Source of the DNA: JAHEFT01 sp963766195 | GTDB lineage: Bacteria; Pseudomonadota; Gammaproteobacteria; Xanthomonadales; SZUA-36 | Assembly: GCA_963766195.1 (NCBI GenBank) | Contig: CAVXYY010000005.1 | Coordinates: forward strand, 248,001-312,000 | Length of the DNA stretch: 64,000 nt | Direction of reading: 5' to 3' | Shown: positions 20,968-29,835 of the stretch, in pieces | How the letters are laid out: every line of letters starts with the position of its first letter | Numbering within the stretch: the stretch's first letter is position 1 | Position numbers and translations under genes: made by a program | Notes under the pieces: model-generated | Told to the model about the DNA's origin: nothing | The model's input: the letters and a program-made list of their open reading frames with translations, nothing else | The model's database searches: none

Positions 20968-22222
20968 ATGAAATTCAGGATGACATCTATCGACAAGCTC
21001 CTGGCTGCCTGGCCGTTGTTTACGTCTTCTGATCTGGACCACGCCACTACAGGCCGATCGCATCCTGGTGATCGGTGACAGTTGGGCAGCGCCGGTTGCT
21101 CCCGAATTGCAACTCGTTCTGCATGAGAATGGGCACACGGATATGTTTGTGGATGCCGCACCTTTCCAGGACACGACGGCGATAATGGCCAGCCCGAGCC
21201 GGACTCGGCTAAAATTACCGCATGGCTTGATGAAAGGCCGGATGTGACCGTTGTGCAAATGAGCACGGGAGCAAACGACTGGGAGGAAACCGTTGGTCAG
21301 GCTGAGTGGGCGGGCAAAGCAGGAGAGGCAAATTTGTTGGCGGAGATCGTCAAAAATGTTGAAACCGTCGTCGATCACATCTTTTCGGTTCGGCCCGGTA
21401 TCCGGGTTCTGTGGTCGAGTTATGATTTTCCCCGGCCTGTTGATAGAGCAACACCGTTCGACATCAATTCTTTTCTGATCAGAATGGCCGAACAAATGTC
21501 TCAATTTGCCGAGCCGCAAGCCAGGCGTGAGCTTTGTCGACATGAACGGCACGCTCCAGGTGAAATACGGCTTCGACGGAATCCGGTATTCTATCCTATG
21601 ATCCCGCTTACGTCATTCCACCCGGGGATCCATCCCTGCCGCATTCTGGCTTTTCCAAGCCCACTGGCAGCCGTTTCTGCCCAATGACGCCTGGCACCTG
21701 AAATCCGAAGGCTACGAAGCGCTGGCCCAGGTCCAGTACGACGGGTTTTATGCATCCCTGCTTGCGGGTGAGGTTTTTCACATCAACCCCGGCCTGAACG
21801 ATGCCTGGTACAACCCGGCCACCAATGGACAGGGATTCCTGGTCACGGTGTTCCCGGAAATCAGGCAGATGTTCGTGGCCTGGTTCACCTTCGACACGGA
21901 ACGTCCGCCGGAGGACGCCACCGCGATGCTGGGAGAACCCGGACACCGCTGGCTGACCGCGCAGGGGCCCTACGACGGCGATACTGCAAACCTGACTCTT
22001 TTCGTGACCGAAGGTGGCGTGTTTGACTCGGCAACGCCGGCGGCTTCAACCGACCCGGCCGGTGATGGAACACTGACAATCGAGTTTGCGGATTGCACGA
22101 AGGGACTGGTGACTTATGCAATCACCTCGCTGGGCATCTCGGGCGAAATCCCGATCCAGCGGATTTCAGCCAGCAATGTGCCCTTGTGCGAATCACTCAA
22201 TGCGCAGTTGCAGATCAAATGA
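20968..22222 (+). CDS. Secreted SGNH/GDSL-like hydrolase with shared C-terminal domain (several frame shifts)
   Basis: Start ATG at 20968 with GAGG 7 bases upstream. The N-terminal signal peptide is recovered only after two frame changes (LIWTTPLQADRI). The SGNH fold is supported by block I RILVIGDSWAAP (nucleophile Ser in GDSW), a middle TGANDWEE that suits block III with its Asn, and block V DAWHLKSEGYEALA with the Asp/His pair. This is consistent with a lipase, esterase or polysaccharide deacetylase exported from the cytoplasm. After a short linker, residues from INPGLNDAW onward repeat the C-terminal domain of the NHL protein. Further frame changes lie near 21180 and 21520-21680. Confidence 0.7.
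21782..22222 (+). repeat. C-terminal domain module, copy 2
   Basis: Second copy of the domain at 20488-20914, with an uninterrupted frame here. It ends NVPLCESLNAQLQIK. Differences from copy 1 are scattered and mostly conservative (for example PDISQMFL against PEIRQMFV), as expected for recent duplication or gene conversion. Confidence 0.9.
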
Positions 22223-22238
22223 GTGGGTGATCGGGCTT

Positions 22239-22585
22239 TTACTTTTCTGACTGGCCGTAGAAAGTCCGCAAACCGGCGCTTTTGAACACCAACCCTGACA
22301 GTGCCGTGAACAGCGCCACGGCGCCAAGGATCACGGCCAGGCGCGTCCAGGGCTGGTCCCAGGCGATGCGCATGGCGGCGAAAAAATACAGCGGCCCGCA
22401 GCCATTCCAAAGCACGCCAGGATCAACAGCCCCTGGAACAGCCGTGGCACCCAGGGCTTTCTGAAAAACAGCAGGAACAGTGCCCCGATGCAAGCGCCGG
22501 TGAGCACCGGGTAACCCGCCCGGTAAAAGTGGGCAGCGAGCAGCAGGAAGCTCAGAATGACGGGGAGGAGTCTGAAGACGTTCAT
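22239..22585 (-). CDS. Small four-helix membrane protein (one frame shift)
   Basis: About 115 residues after adding one base near 22395, which joins ILACFGMAAG to PLYFFAAMRIAW. Four hydrophobic segments are seen, with basic loops (FFRKPWVPR) and a short polar tail GLRTFYGQSEK. I do not recognise a named family. A second in-frame ATG lies at 22597. The gene is convergent with the SGNH gene, 16 bases apart, and divergent from the membrane protein at 22666. Confidence 0.6.
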
Positions 22586-22665
22586 GGTTGCGGGCATTTT
22601 TTCACAGATTTGCTATTAATGCATGTGTATGACCGTAAGCCATCAATACCCCGGGAGGGCGTAAA

Positions 22666-23121
22666 ATGAAATTCAACATTAAGGTTATCCTGCTCGGCGG
22701 CCTGGCAATGTACGTCGCCGAATTCATCGTGTCGATGGCGACGGGCGGCGTCATTCACGAGGGCGTCCTGAAAGAATTATACATCGCCAATGCCTCGTTC
22801 TGGCGCCCGGAACTGAACCAGGATCCGCCCGACATGGCGGCCCTGATGCCGAGGTGGATTGCCGCAGGCTTCATCACGACGTTCATCATGGTCGCCATTT
22901 ACGACAATATCCGTGCCGCGCTTGATGGCTCTGGCATGGTCAAAGGCCTCAAGTACGGTTTCATCCTGTTCCTGTTCTCTGCCTGCTTCTCAGCCGGCTG
23001 GTCCGGCATTTTTAACCTGCCGGAAATGATTTGGGTTTGGTGGAATGTTGAAGCGCTGGTGATTTACCTGGTGGGTGGCGCCGCGCTGGGGCTGGTTACG
23101 GCAAAATTGTCGCCGGAATAG
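22666..23121 (+). CDS. Hypothetical membrane protein, four helices
   Basis: 151 residues with a good ribosome site (GGGAGG, about 9 bases before ATG). Hydrophobic segments lie near residues 5-28, 64-82, 93-112 and 120-146. A charged loop between the first two helices carries NASFWRPELNQDPPDMAAL. The pattern suits small inner-membrane proteins of unknown role; I cannot assign a family. A strong terminator follows directly. Confidence 0.7.
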   Translation: MKFNIKVILLGGLAMYVAEFIVSMATGGVIHEGVLKELYIANASFWRPELNQDPPDMAALMPRWIAAGFITTFIMVAIYDNIRAALDGSGMVKGLKYGFILFLFSACFSAGWSGIFNLPEMIWVWWNVEALVIYLVGGAALGLVTAKLSPE

Positions 23122-23134
23122 CCTTTGCAGAAGC

Positions 23135-23173
23135 AAAAAAGGGGTCGAAAAAGTCGATCCGACCCCCTTTTTT
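23135..23173. terminator. Bidirectional rho-independent terminator
   Basis: The GGGGTCG and CGACCCC arms, with an inner GAAAAAGTCGATC, are flanked by AAAAAA on the left and TTTTTT on the right. It can therefore end both the plus-strand membrane protein gene and the minus-strand FAD oxidase gene that converge here. Confidence 0.85.
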
Positions 23174-23204
23174 GGCCGAGCTCCGGGTGTGGTGCCGCGT
23201 CAGG

Positions 23205-24695
23205 TCAAACCGTCGGCTTCACATTGGCATTGAGCCTGAACAGGTTGGTCGGGTCATAGGTGTTCTTGACCTTAAGCAAACGCTCATAGTTGCCCTGGTA
23301 ATTGCCATTGACGGTTGCAGCCGCATGGTCCGCAACTTCGTTGGTATACCAGCCGTCCGTGAACGGTTCGAATGGTTTCCAGTATTCCTTGACGTAATTG
23401 ATGTGTGACTCCGCCGGCTCGCCCAGCGGCCATTCCACCACGGCGAACATATTCGCGATGGATTTGCGGTGCGCGAATGCGGTGGCTTCGACGGGCACCC
23501 GGCCGATGGCGCCCCCGGAATGCTGGAAGAACATGGTGGTGCCGCGCTCGTTGTAGGCCTTGTATTTCTGCAGAATGAGGTTGACCAGCTTATCCGGAAA
23601 TTCGTCGATAAATCCGGATTTGAGATAGCTTCCCGTGGTCCGTGGATCGGTGTCATCCCAACTTCTCTGCAGGGCGACGTAATCAATGCTCTTGGTGCCG
23701 TCAAATTGCGGCGCGCCGATTTTTTTGATCTGCGAATAAATTGCTTCGGCACCGCTTTCCGGTCCGGAGTAGCAGGTGCTGATCACCACCACACCATCGG
23801 TCGTGCCGGCCTTGGAAGCTACTGCGAAATCCATGTACAGGTCGTCAGGCGCCTCGGTTATGTAATCGGCATAGAAGCGGAGTACATCCCCGAATTTTTC
23901 CATCGGGTAGACAATGTCACCTCCGATCACTGTGCGTTGCATCGGGTGAAGTTTGAACTCGAAGTTCGCCACCACGCCGAAATTGCCGCCGCCGCCGCGC
24001 ACACCCCAGAAAAGATCCGGGTGTTCATTGGCATCTGCATGCAAAAGTTTGCCATCTGCGGTAACGATATCCACTCCGGTCACATTGTCCAGCGCGAGTC
24101 CGAAGCGCCGCGCCAGTCGACCAAATCCTCCGCCCAGTGTCAGGCCGCCGACGCCGGTGTGAGACACGGTGCCAGCCGTTGTTACCAGGCCTTGCGCCAT
24201 CGCTTCCTGATCCAGTCCGGCCAGAAGGCTGCCACCTGCGATATATGCCGTGCGCGAGTCAACGTCGACCCGAGCGTTGCGGAAGGAAGACAGGTCGATT
24301 TGCATGCCACCCTCGCAGGTCGACTTACCTGCGAAGCTGTGGCCTCCGCACTTAACCGCGAGCAGCAGTTCACGTTCGCGTGCAAATGTCACCGCGTTCA
24401 TGATATCGGCAGCACCGGCGGGCTGGACAATCAGCGCCGGGAACTTGTTGATGGTCGGGTTGAGAACAGCGCGCGCCGCGTCGTAGCCTTCGGCACCCGG
24501 CAGCAACAGCCGGCCGCGCAGGCTGTCGCTGAGTTCCTGGACCGCAGCCTGTTCCAGCGTGACCTGTGCGCCACTGCCGGTTACGGCATTGATGTTGCCG
24601 GCCACTTGGGTCATGCCAGCCAGCAAGCGTGATGTGGGCAAGGCTGCGGCAACCGCGGCCGCGACCGAGGACTGGAGGAATAAACGTCGTTTCAT
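23205..24695 (-). CDS. Tat-exported FAD-linked oxidase (VAO/berberine-bridge family)
   Basis: 496 residues. The N-terminus MKRRLFLQSS is a twin-arginine signal followed by an Ala-rich hydrophobic stretch, so the folded flavoprotein is exported. The PCMH FAD domain is clear: PALIVQPAGAADIMNAVTFA, then KCGGHSFAG, whose His is the residue that binds FAD covalently. The second attachment Cys of berberine-bridge enzymes (usually in a CxxVGxGG context) is absent; the site reads TVSHTGVGGLTLGGG. The C-terminus YDPTNLFRLNANV is the BBE signature. It probably oxidises an oligosaccharide, alcohol or aromatic compound, passing electrons to O2. It is divergent from the MoxR gene, across a cluster of REP elements. 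Confidence 0.88.
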   Translation of the reverse strand: MKRRLFLQSSVAAAVAAALPTSRLLAGMTQVAGNINAVTGSGAQVTLEQAAVQELSDSLRGRLLLPGAEGYDAARAVLNPTINKFPALIVQPAGAADIMNAVTFARERELLLAVKCGGHSFAGKSTCEGGMQIDLSSFRNARVDVDSRTAYIAGGSLLAGLDQEAMAQGLVTTAGTVSHTGVGGLTLGGGFGRLARRFGLALDNVTGVDIVTADGKLLHADANEHPDLFWGVRGGGGNFGVVANFEFKLHPMQRTVIGGDIVYPMEKFGDVLRFYADYITEAPDDLYMDFAVASKAGTTDGVVVISTCYSGPESGAEAIYSQIKKIGAPQFDGTKSIDYVALQRSWDDTDPRTTGSYLKSGFIDEFPDKLVNLILQKYKAYNERGTTMFFQHSGGAIGRVPVEATAFAHRKSIANMFAVVEWPLGEPAESHINYVKEYWKPFEPFTDGWYTNEVADHAAATVNGNYQGNYERLLKVKNTYDPTNLFRLNANVKPTV

Positions 24696-24779
24696 GAATG
24701 CTCTCCCTGTTGGTTTTTAGTTTTTAGGCTTTCTGTTGTACCTGAATAACATAGTCGAGATGTTGTCAATTTGCCACCG

Positions 24780-24904
24780 GTAGGAGCGGCCCATGGCCGC
24801 GAATGTTGGAGCGAGCCACGTTCACGAATCTCCAATCGCGGCCGTGGGCCGCTCCTACGGTTAATCTTCCATCCAAAAAAATCGCGGCCGTGGGCCGCTC
24901 CTAC
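24780..24904. repeat. REP-like cluster 3 (three arms)
   Basis: Three arms of the same family: GTAGGAGCGGCCCATGGCCG onward at 24780-24802, its complement-type arm ending CCGCTCCTAC at 24836-24858, and a further arm of the same orientation at 24882-24904. The first two make an inverted pair; the third is a near-exact direct copy of the second. The cluster fills most of the divergent gap between the FAD oxidase and MoxR genes. Confidence 0.85.
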
Positions 24905-24941
24905 AGTAAAATTAGCTCTTTACCGAAAGAGAAACGCCCTG

Positions 24942-25796
24942 ATGACCGAGCAACGCTTCACCGGTACCGACCGCTATGTCGTTACCGAAGACCTGATGAC
25001 CGCCGTCAATGCCGCCGTGACGCTGGGCCGGCCCATATTGATCAAGGGTGAGCCAGGGACCGGAAAGACCCAGCTCGCCGAGGAAATCGCCCGGGGCCTG
25101 GAGCGGCCACTGCTGCAGTGGCATATCAAGTCAACAACCAAGGCTCAGCAGGGTCTTTACGAATACGATGCGGTCGCCCGCTTGCGGGATTCCCAGTTGG
25201 GGGACGAGCGGGTTCACGACATCGCCAACTACATCGTGAAAGGCCCCATGTGGGAGGCCTTCGAGCAGGACATCCAGCCGGTCCTGCTGATCGATGAAAT
25301 CGACAAGGCGGATATTGAATTTCCCAATGACCTGCTGCGCGAACTCGACCGGATGGAGTTCTATGTCTACGAAACGCACCAGACCGTCGTCGCGAAACAC
25401 CGCCCGATCATCGTGATCACCAGCAATAACGAGAAGGAACTGCCGGACGCATTCCTGCGTCGCTGTTTCTTTCACTACATCCGCTTTCCCGATACCGACA
25501 CCATGCGCGATATCGTCGACGTTCATTACCCCAACCTGAAAAAGGAACTGCTTAACGAAGCACTGCACGCTTTCTATGAGCTAAGGGACGTGCCAGGCCT
25601 GAAGAAAAAGCCCTCGACCTCGGAACTGCTGGACTGGTTGAAACTGTTGCTGGCCGAGGACATTCCGCCCGAAGCACTTTCAAGTGACGACCGCCGCAAG
25701 ACATTGCCGCCGTTGCACGGGGCATTGTTGAAAAACGAGCAGGACGTGCACCTGTTCGAGCGCCTGATTTTTCTCAACCAGCGGGAAGGCCGTTAG
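24942..25796 (+). CDS. MoxR-family AAA+ ATPase
   Basis: About 284 residues from the ATG at 24942. Walker A is GEPGTGKT near residue 37, Walker B is VLLIDEIDKAD near 113, and sensor 1 lies in IIVITSNNEKELPDAF, followed by the arginine finger in LRRCFFHYI. MoxR ATPases work as chaperones that remodel or insert metal cofactors, paired with a von Willebrand A protein encoded next door. Here that partner begins 24 bases downstream. Upstream the DNA is almost all REP sequence. Confidence 0.9.
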   Translation: MTEQRFTGTDRYVVTEDLMTAVNAAVTLGRPILIKGEPGTGKTQLAEEIARGLERPLLQWHIKSTTKAQQGLYEYDAVARLRDSQLGDERVHDIANYIVKGPMWEAFEQDIQPVLLIDEIDKADIEFPNDLLRELDRMEFYVYETHQTVVAKHRPIIVITSNNEKELPDAFLRRCFFHYIRFPDTDTMRDIVDVHYPNLKKELLNEALHAFYELRDVPGLKKKPSTSELLDWLKLLLAEDIPPEALSSDDRRKTLPPLHGALLKNEQDVHLFERLIFLNQREGR

Positions 25797-25820
25797 GCCG
25801 CAGGAATTTCCACAGCGACG

Positions 25821-26996
25821 ATGCTGATCCGGTTTTTTTTCATGTTGCGGGAGGGTGGAATCAGGGTTTCCATCACGGAGTTTCTGACCCTGCTCGAGGT
25901 GCTGGAAAAACGTATCGTCGGCTACAACGTTGAGCAGTTCTACTACCTGTCGCGGGCCTGCCTGGTTAAGGATGAAGCCCTTTTTGACCGCTTTGACCAG
26001 GTTTTTTCGGCCCACTTCAAGGGGGTCCAGCAGCTGTTCGGGGACGCCGCCGCGGAAATTCCCGAGGATTGGTTGCGCCGCCATTTCGAACGATTCATGT
26101 CGGAAGAAGACAAGGCCCTGGTCGAGTCGCTGGGCGGCTGGGACACGTTGATGGAGACGCTGCGCAAGCGCCTGGAAGAACAGAAAGAGCGCCATGAAGG
26201 TGGCAGCAAGTGGATCGGCACGGGTGGCACTTCTCCGTTCGGCGCCTACGGGTATAACCCGGAAGGCATCCGCATCGGGCAGGAGGGCTCAGGTCACCGG
26301 CGCGCGGTGAAAGTCTGGGACAAGCGCGAATTCCGTAACCTGGACGACTCGGTGGAGCTTGGAACGCGCAACCTGAAAGTCGCGCTGCGCCGCTTGCGCC
26401 GGTTTGCCCGCGAAGGCGCAGCCGATGAACTGGACCTGCCCGACACCATCGAGTCCACTGCCCGCAACGCCGGCCTGCTGGATATCCGGATGGTTCCGGA
26501 ACGGCACAACGCGGTTAAAGTCCTGCTGTTCCTGGATGCGGGCGGGTCGATGGATGACCACGTTCGGGTTTGCGAGGAACTGTTTTCGGCGGCACGCGGT
26601 GAGTTCAAACACCTGGAATATTTTTACTTTCACAACTGCGTCTACGAGGGTGTTTGGAAAGACAACAGGCGCCGTTACTCCGACCGCACGCCGCTGACGG
26701 ACGTGCTGCACAAATATTCCGCGGACTACAAACTCATCCTGGTGGGTGACGCCACGATGAGCCCGTACGAAATTCATTACCCCGGCGGCAGCGTGGAACA
26801 CTGGAACGAGGAGGCGGGTGCCACCTGGATGAAGCGTCTGCTGGCGACCTATCCGAAAGCCATCTGGCTGAATCCAGAACCGGTTAACCGCTGGGATTAC
26901 ACACCGTCAATCAGGATGATCTCCGAATTGATGGAATCGAGGATGTACCCGCTCACGGTCAGCGGACTCGAGGAAGGCATGCGGGCGCTGTCCTGA
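25821..26996 (+). CDS. VWA domain protein, CoxE-like
   Basis: 391 residues. The N-terminal half is helical and includes REGGIRVSITEFLTLLEVLE, the standard start of CoxE-like proteins. A basic, Gly-rich segment near residues 130-160 follows. The C-terminal von Willebrand A domain carries the metal-ion site as LFLDAGGSMDDH (DxGxS), with later Thr and Asp in TPLTDVL and VGDATM. It should bind the MoxR ATPase encoded just upstream. Together they form the common MoxR-CoxE pair, whose client is unknown here: no molybdenum-CO dehydrogenase or methanol dehydrogenase gene is near. Confidence 0.85.
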   Translation: MLIRFFFMLREGGIRVSITEFLTLLEVLEKRIVGYNVEQFYYLSRACLVKDEALFDRFDQVFSAHFKGVQQLFGDAAAEIPEDWLRRHFERFMSEEDKALVESLGGWDTLMETLRKRLEEQKERHEGGSKWIGTGGTSPFGAYGYNPEGIRIGQEGSGHRRAVKVWDKREFRNLDDSVELGTRNLKVALRRLRRFAREGAADELDLPDTIESTARNAGLLDIRMVPERHNAVKVLLFLDAGGSMDDHVRVCEELFSAARGEFKHLEYFYFHNCVYEGVWKDNRRRYSDRTPLTDVLHKYSADYKLILVGDATMSPYEIHYPGGSVEHWNEEAGATWMKRLLATYPKAIWLNPEPVNRWDYTPSIRMISELMESRMYPLTVSGLEEGMRALS

Positions 26997-27056
26997 GGGA
27001 GATTCAACTGCCGCGAAAAAACTAATATTTTTTGCATCATTCAAGTAATATGGGTC

Positions 27057-27074
27057 ATTCGCGCCAAGGCGAAT
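27057..27074. promoter_or_regulatory. Small palindrome in the fabA leader
   Basis: ATTCGC and GCGAAT flank a six-base GCCAAG, 22 bases before the fabA start. It could be an operator or a short leader hairpin. It does not match the FabR or FadR sites I know, so the role is a guess. The ribosome site AAAGGAG follows at about 27079. Confidence 0.3.
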
Positions 27075-27096
27075 ACCAAAGGAGTCATGATCCTGC

Positions 27097-27624
27097 ATGA
27101 CTAACCCCCAGAACATTAAAAGCGCCTATTCCCGGGAAGAACTCGAACTTTGCGGGACCGGTGGCCTGTTTGGACCCGACACCGGAAAACTCCCAACCGG
27201 TAATATGCTGATGATTGACCGCATCGTGGACATCAACAGCGATGGCGGATCGAGCGGCAAAGGTTCTATCACGGCCGAACTGGATATCCGGCCGGATCTC
27301 TGGTTTTTTGGCTGCCACTTCGTGGATGACCCGGTCATGCCCGGATGCCTGGGACTCGATGCCCTCTGGCAGCTGTGCGGTTTCTTTCTGTCCTGGTCGG
27401 GTTGCAAAGGCAAGGGCAGGGCTCTGGGTGCCGGAACGGTGAAGTTCACCGGCCAGATTCTGCCCACGGCAAAAAAAGTGACTTACACTCTGGATATGAA
27501 AAGGGTGATTGCCCGTAAACTCAGCATGGTGATCGCAGATGGCACGGTATCCGTGGACGGGCGGGTCATCTATACAGCTGAAGACCTCAAGGTGGGGCTG
27601 TTTCTATCCACCGACAGTTTTTAG
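27097..27624 (+). CDS. fabA: 3-hydroxydecanoyl-ACP dehydratase/isomerase
   Basis: 175 residues, normal length for FabA. It dehydrates 3-hydroxydecanoyl-ACP and isomerises trans-2- to cis-3-decenoyl-ACP, the branch point for anaerobic unsaturated fatty acid synthesis in the cytoplasm. The catalytic His lies in WFFGCHFVDDPVMPGCLGLD, with the Asp in GLDALWQLCGFFL. LPTGNMLMIDRI is the usual N-terminal motif. It lies 9 bases before fabB, as in many gammaproteobacteria, so the two are an operon. Confidence 0.95.
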   Translation: MTNPQNIKSAYSREELELCGTGGLFGPDTGKLPTGNMLMIDRIVDINSDGGSSGKGSITAELDIRPDLWFFGCHFVDDPVMPGCLGLDALWQLCGFFLSWSGCKGKGRALGAGTVKFTGQILPTAKKVTYTLDMKRVIARKLSMVIADGTVSVDGRVIYTAEDLKVGLFLSTDSF

Positions 27625-27633
27625 GAAGACGGT

Positions 27634-28854
27634 ATGCGAAGGGTTGTTGTAACAGGTATGGGAGTGGTTTCCTGTTTGGGAAACAGTAAAGAGTCGGTCA
27701 CTGAGGCCCTGCGGTTCAGTAAACCCGGTATCAGCTTCAACGAAAAATTCCAGGAAATGGGTTTACGCAGCCAGGTATGCGGGTCGGTTGATATCGACCT
27801 CGAGGCGCTCATTGACCGCAAGCACAAACGATTCATGGGTGATGCGGCGTCCTATGCCTACCTTGCGCTGCAAGACGCCATCAAGGATGCGGGGTTGGCT
27901 GCGGAAGATGTGTCCAATCCCCGCACCGGCCTGATCGCAGGATCCGGCGGCGCGTCCAGCTACAACCTGGTCTGGACCGCAGATACCCTGCGCGCCCGGG
28001 GTGTGCGCAAGATCGGGCCCTGCATGGTTCCGCGCACCATGAGCAGCACCGTGTCGGCCTGCCTGTCCACCCATTTCGGCATCAAGGGTCTCAATTACTC
28101 CGTTACCTCGGCCTGCGCGACCAGCACTCATTGCATTGGCGTGGCGATGGAACAGATCCAGTGGGGAAAACAGGATGTGGTCTTTGCCGGCGGCGGTGAA
28201 GAGGAAGACTGGACTCTCGCCGCGATGTTCGACGCCATGGGGGCCTTGTCGGCCGGTTACAATGACACTCCCGAGACCGCTTCCCGCGCGTATGACGCGA
28301 AGCGTGACGGCTTCGTGATCGCCGCAGGTGGCGGCATGCTGGTGCTGGAGGAACTGGAACACGCAAAGGCACGCGGCGCTAAAATTTACGCGGAAATTAT
28401 CGGCTACGGCGCGACCTCGGACGGTGACAACATGGTCGCCCCATCGGGCGAAGGCGCAGTGCGCTGCATGCAGCAGGCCCTCTCAACGGTGGACGCGCCG
28501 ATCGACTACATCAACACCCATGGCACCAGCACGCCGGCTGGTGATTTTGCCGAGCTGGACGCCATGAGCGTCGTGTTCCAGGGGGAGGTTCCGCCGTTCA
28601 GTTCCAGCAAGTCGCTGTGCGGGCATTCACTCGGCGCCACCGGCGTGCAGGAGGCCATCCACTGCCTGCTGATGCTGGAGCAGGGCTTCATGGCGGGTTC
28701 CGCCAATATCACCGAGCTGGATCCCAAGGCAAAGGGCCTGCCCGTGTTGCTCGAAACCCGGGAAGCGCCCGGTCTGAAAACCGTGATGACCAACAATTTC
28801 GGGTTTGGCGGCACCAATGCCAGCCTGGTGTTTCAGCGGTTCTCCGGCCAGTAA
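27634..28854 (+). CDS. fabB: 3-oxoacyl-ACP synthase I
   Basis: 406 residues. FabB elongates cis-3-decenoyl-ACP made by FabA, keeping the double bond. The thiolase-fold active site is complete: Cys in TSACATSTHC near residue 163, His in NTHGTSTPAGD near 293 and His in KSLCGHSLGATG near 328, and NNFGFGGTNASLVF near the end. The opening RRVVVTGMGVVSCLGN is typical of KAS I. The small gap to fabA and the shared pathway indicate co-expression. Confidence 0.95.
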   Translation: MRRVVVTGMGVVSCLGNSKESVTEALRFSKPGISFNEKFQEMGLRSQVCGSVDIDLEALIDRKHKRFMGDAASYAYLALQDAIKDAGLAAEDVSNPRTGLIAGSGGASSYNLVWTADTLRARGVRKIGPCMVPRTMSSTVSACLSTHFGIKGLNYSVTSACATSTHCIGVAMEQIQWGKQDVVFAGGGEEEDWTLAAMFDAMGALSAGYNDTPETASRAYDAKRDGFVIAAGGGMLVLEELEHAKARGAKIYAEIIGYGATSDGDNMVAPSGEGAVRCMQQALSTVDAPIDYINTHGTSTPAGDFAELDAMSVVFQGEVPPFSSSKSLCGHSLGATGVQEAIHCLLMLEQGFMAGSANITELDPKAKGLPVLLETREAPGLKTVMTNNFGFGGTNASLVFQRFSGQ

Positions 28855-28865
28855 GACTCCGGGTA

Positions 28866-29777
28866 TCAGCCACCGGTGATCGCCCGGGCGCGGCTTTCCC
28901 GCCAGATGATCAGGGCGTTCGATGCGATCACCACGGCAGCGCCGGCCAGCACCATGGGGAGTGGCCAGTCATTCCAGATCAGCCAGCCGAACAGCGTCGC
29001 CCACACAATACCGCTGTAATTGAAAACCGTGACGGTAGCTGCCGGCGCATTGCGAAAAGCAACAGACAGCAGCCACTGCGCGGCGGCCCCGGATAAACCC
29101 ACACCGAACAGCAGGGGAACCTCGGCCATCGACGGCCTGACGGCGACGAACGGCATCCCCAATGCGGTCACCAGCGCGCCAATGACCATGAAATAGAAGG
29201 CAACCGTTTCCGGCCTCTCGTAACGGCCGAGGTAGCGCAGTATGATCTGGAGAATGGCGTGCATCAATGCCGCGACCATCGCAACGGCAATCCCAAGCGC
29301 GTAAACATCACCGGTCGGCCTGACCATGATGACCACGCCGGTGAAACCGATAAAGACGGCGGCCCACCGGTAAGGTCCTACTTTTTCTTTCAGGAAAAAT
29401 ACGCCCAGGATCGGGACGAACAGGGTAGATGTGAAAAGCAGCGCAGTCGTATCCGCCATGGGCATGAGTGAAAAGGCGGCAAAAGTGGTCATCAACGAAA
29501 GTGATCCAATAACCGCCCGGATGCCGACCAGCTTGGGTTGACTTCGAATCACCAGGATGTCCCGCCGGCCGAAGCCGAATACCAGGATCAGAAACGGCAT
29601 GCATGCAATCAGGTTACGGTAGAAAGCAATTTCGATGACCGAGTGATTGGCGCTCAATAATTTGGCGAACACGTTCATGACCGTGAACATGAAAAATGCG
29701 CCCATGGCGGCGCTCATGCCCAGGACGACATGTTCCTGGTGCGTAAGCGCTGATTGCTTGGTTGGCGCTTCCATCAA
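28866..29777 (-). CDS. DMT superfamily (EamA) transporter
   Basis: 303 residues with about ten membrane helices in two EamA halves (roughly 20-150 and 165-295). PMADTTALLFTSTLFVPILG ends the first half in the way common to RarD/YdcZ-type permeases. The family exports or imports metabolites such as amino acids or nucleosides; the substrate cannot be told. Convergent with fabB; the gap is 11 bases. Confidence 0.85.
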   Translation of the reverse strand: MMEAPTKQSALTHQEHVVLGMSAAMGAFFMFTVMNVFAKLLSANHSVIEIAFYRNLIACMPFLILVFGFGRRDILVIRSQPKLVGIRAVIGSLSLMTTFAAFSLMPMADTTALLFTSTLFVPILGVFFLKEKVGPYRWAAVFIGFTGVVIMVRPTGDVYALGIAVAMVAALMHAILQIILRYLGRYERPETVAFYFMVIGALVTALGMPFVAVRPSMAEVPLLFGVGLSGAAAQWLLSVAFRNAPAATVTVFNYSGIVWATLFGWLIWNDWPLPMVLAGAAVVIASNALIIWRESRARAITGG

Positions 29778-29835
29778 ACCCGGTAACCCTCCTTAATTTC
29801 CGAAGAAGTGTCAGATTCAGCCGCGACCCATGCAG

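Noticed and set aside
23469..24632. 387-codon plus-strand open frame
   Set aside because: Antisense to the FAD oxidase, which has complete motifs and a Tat signal.
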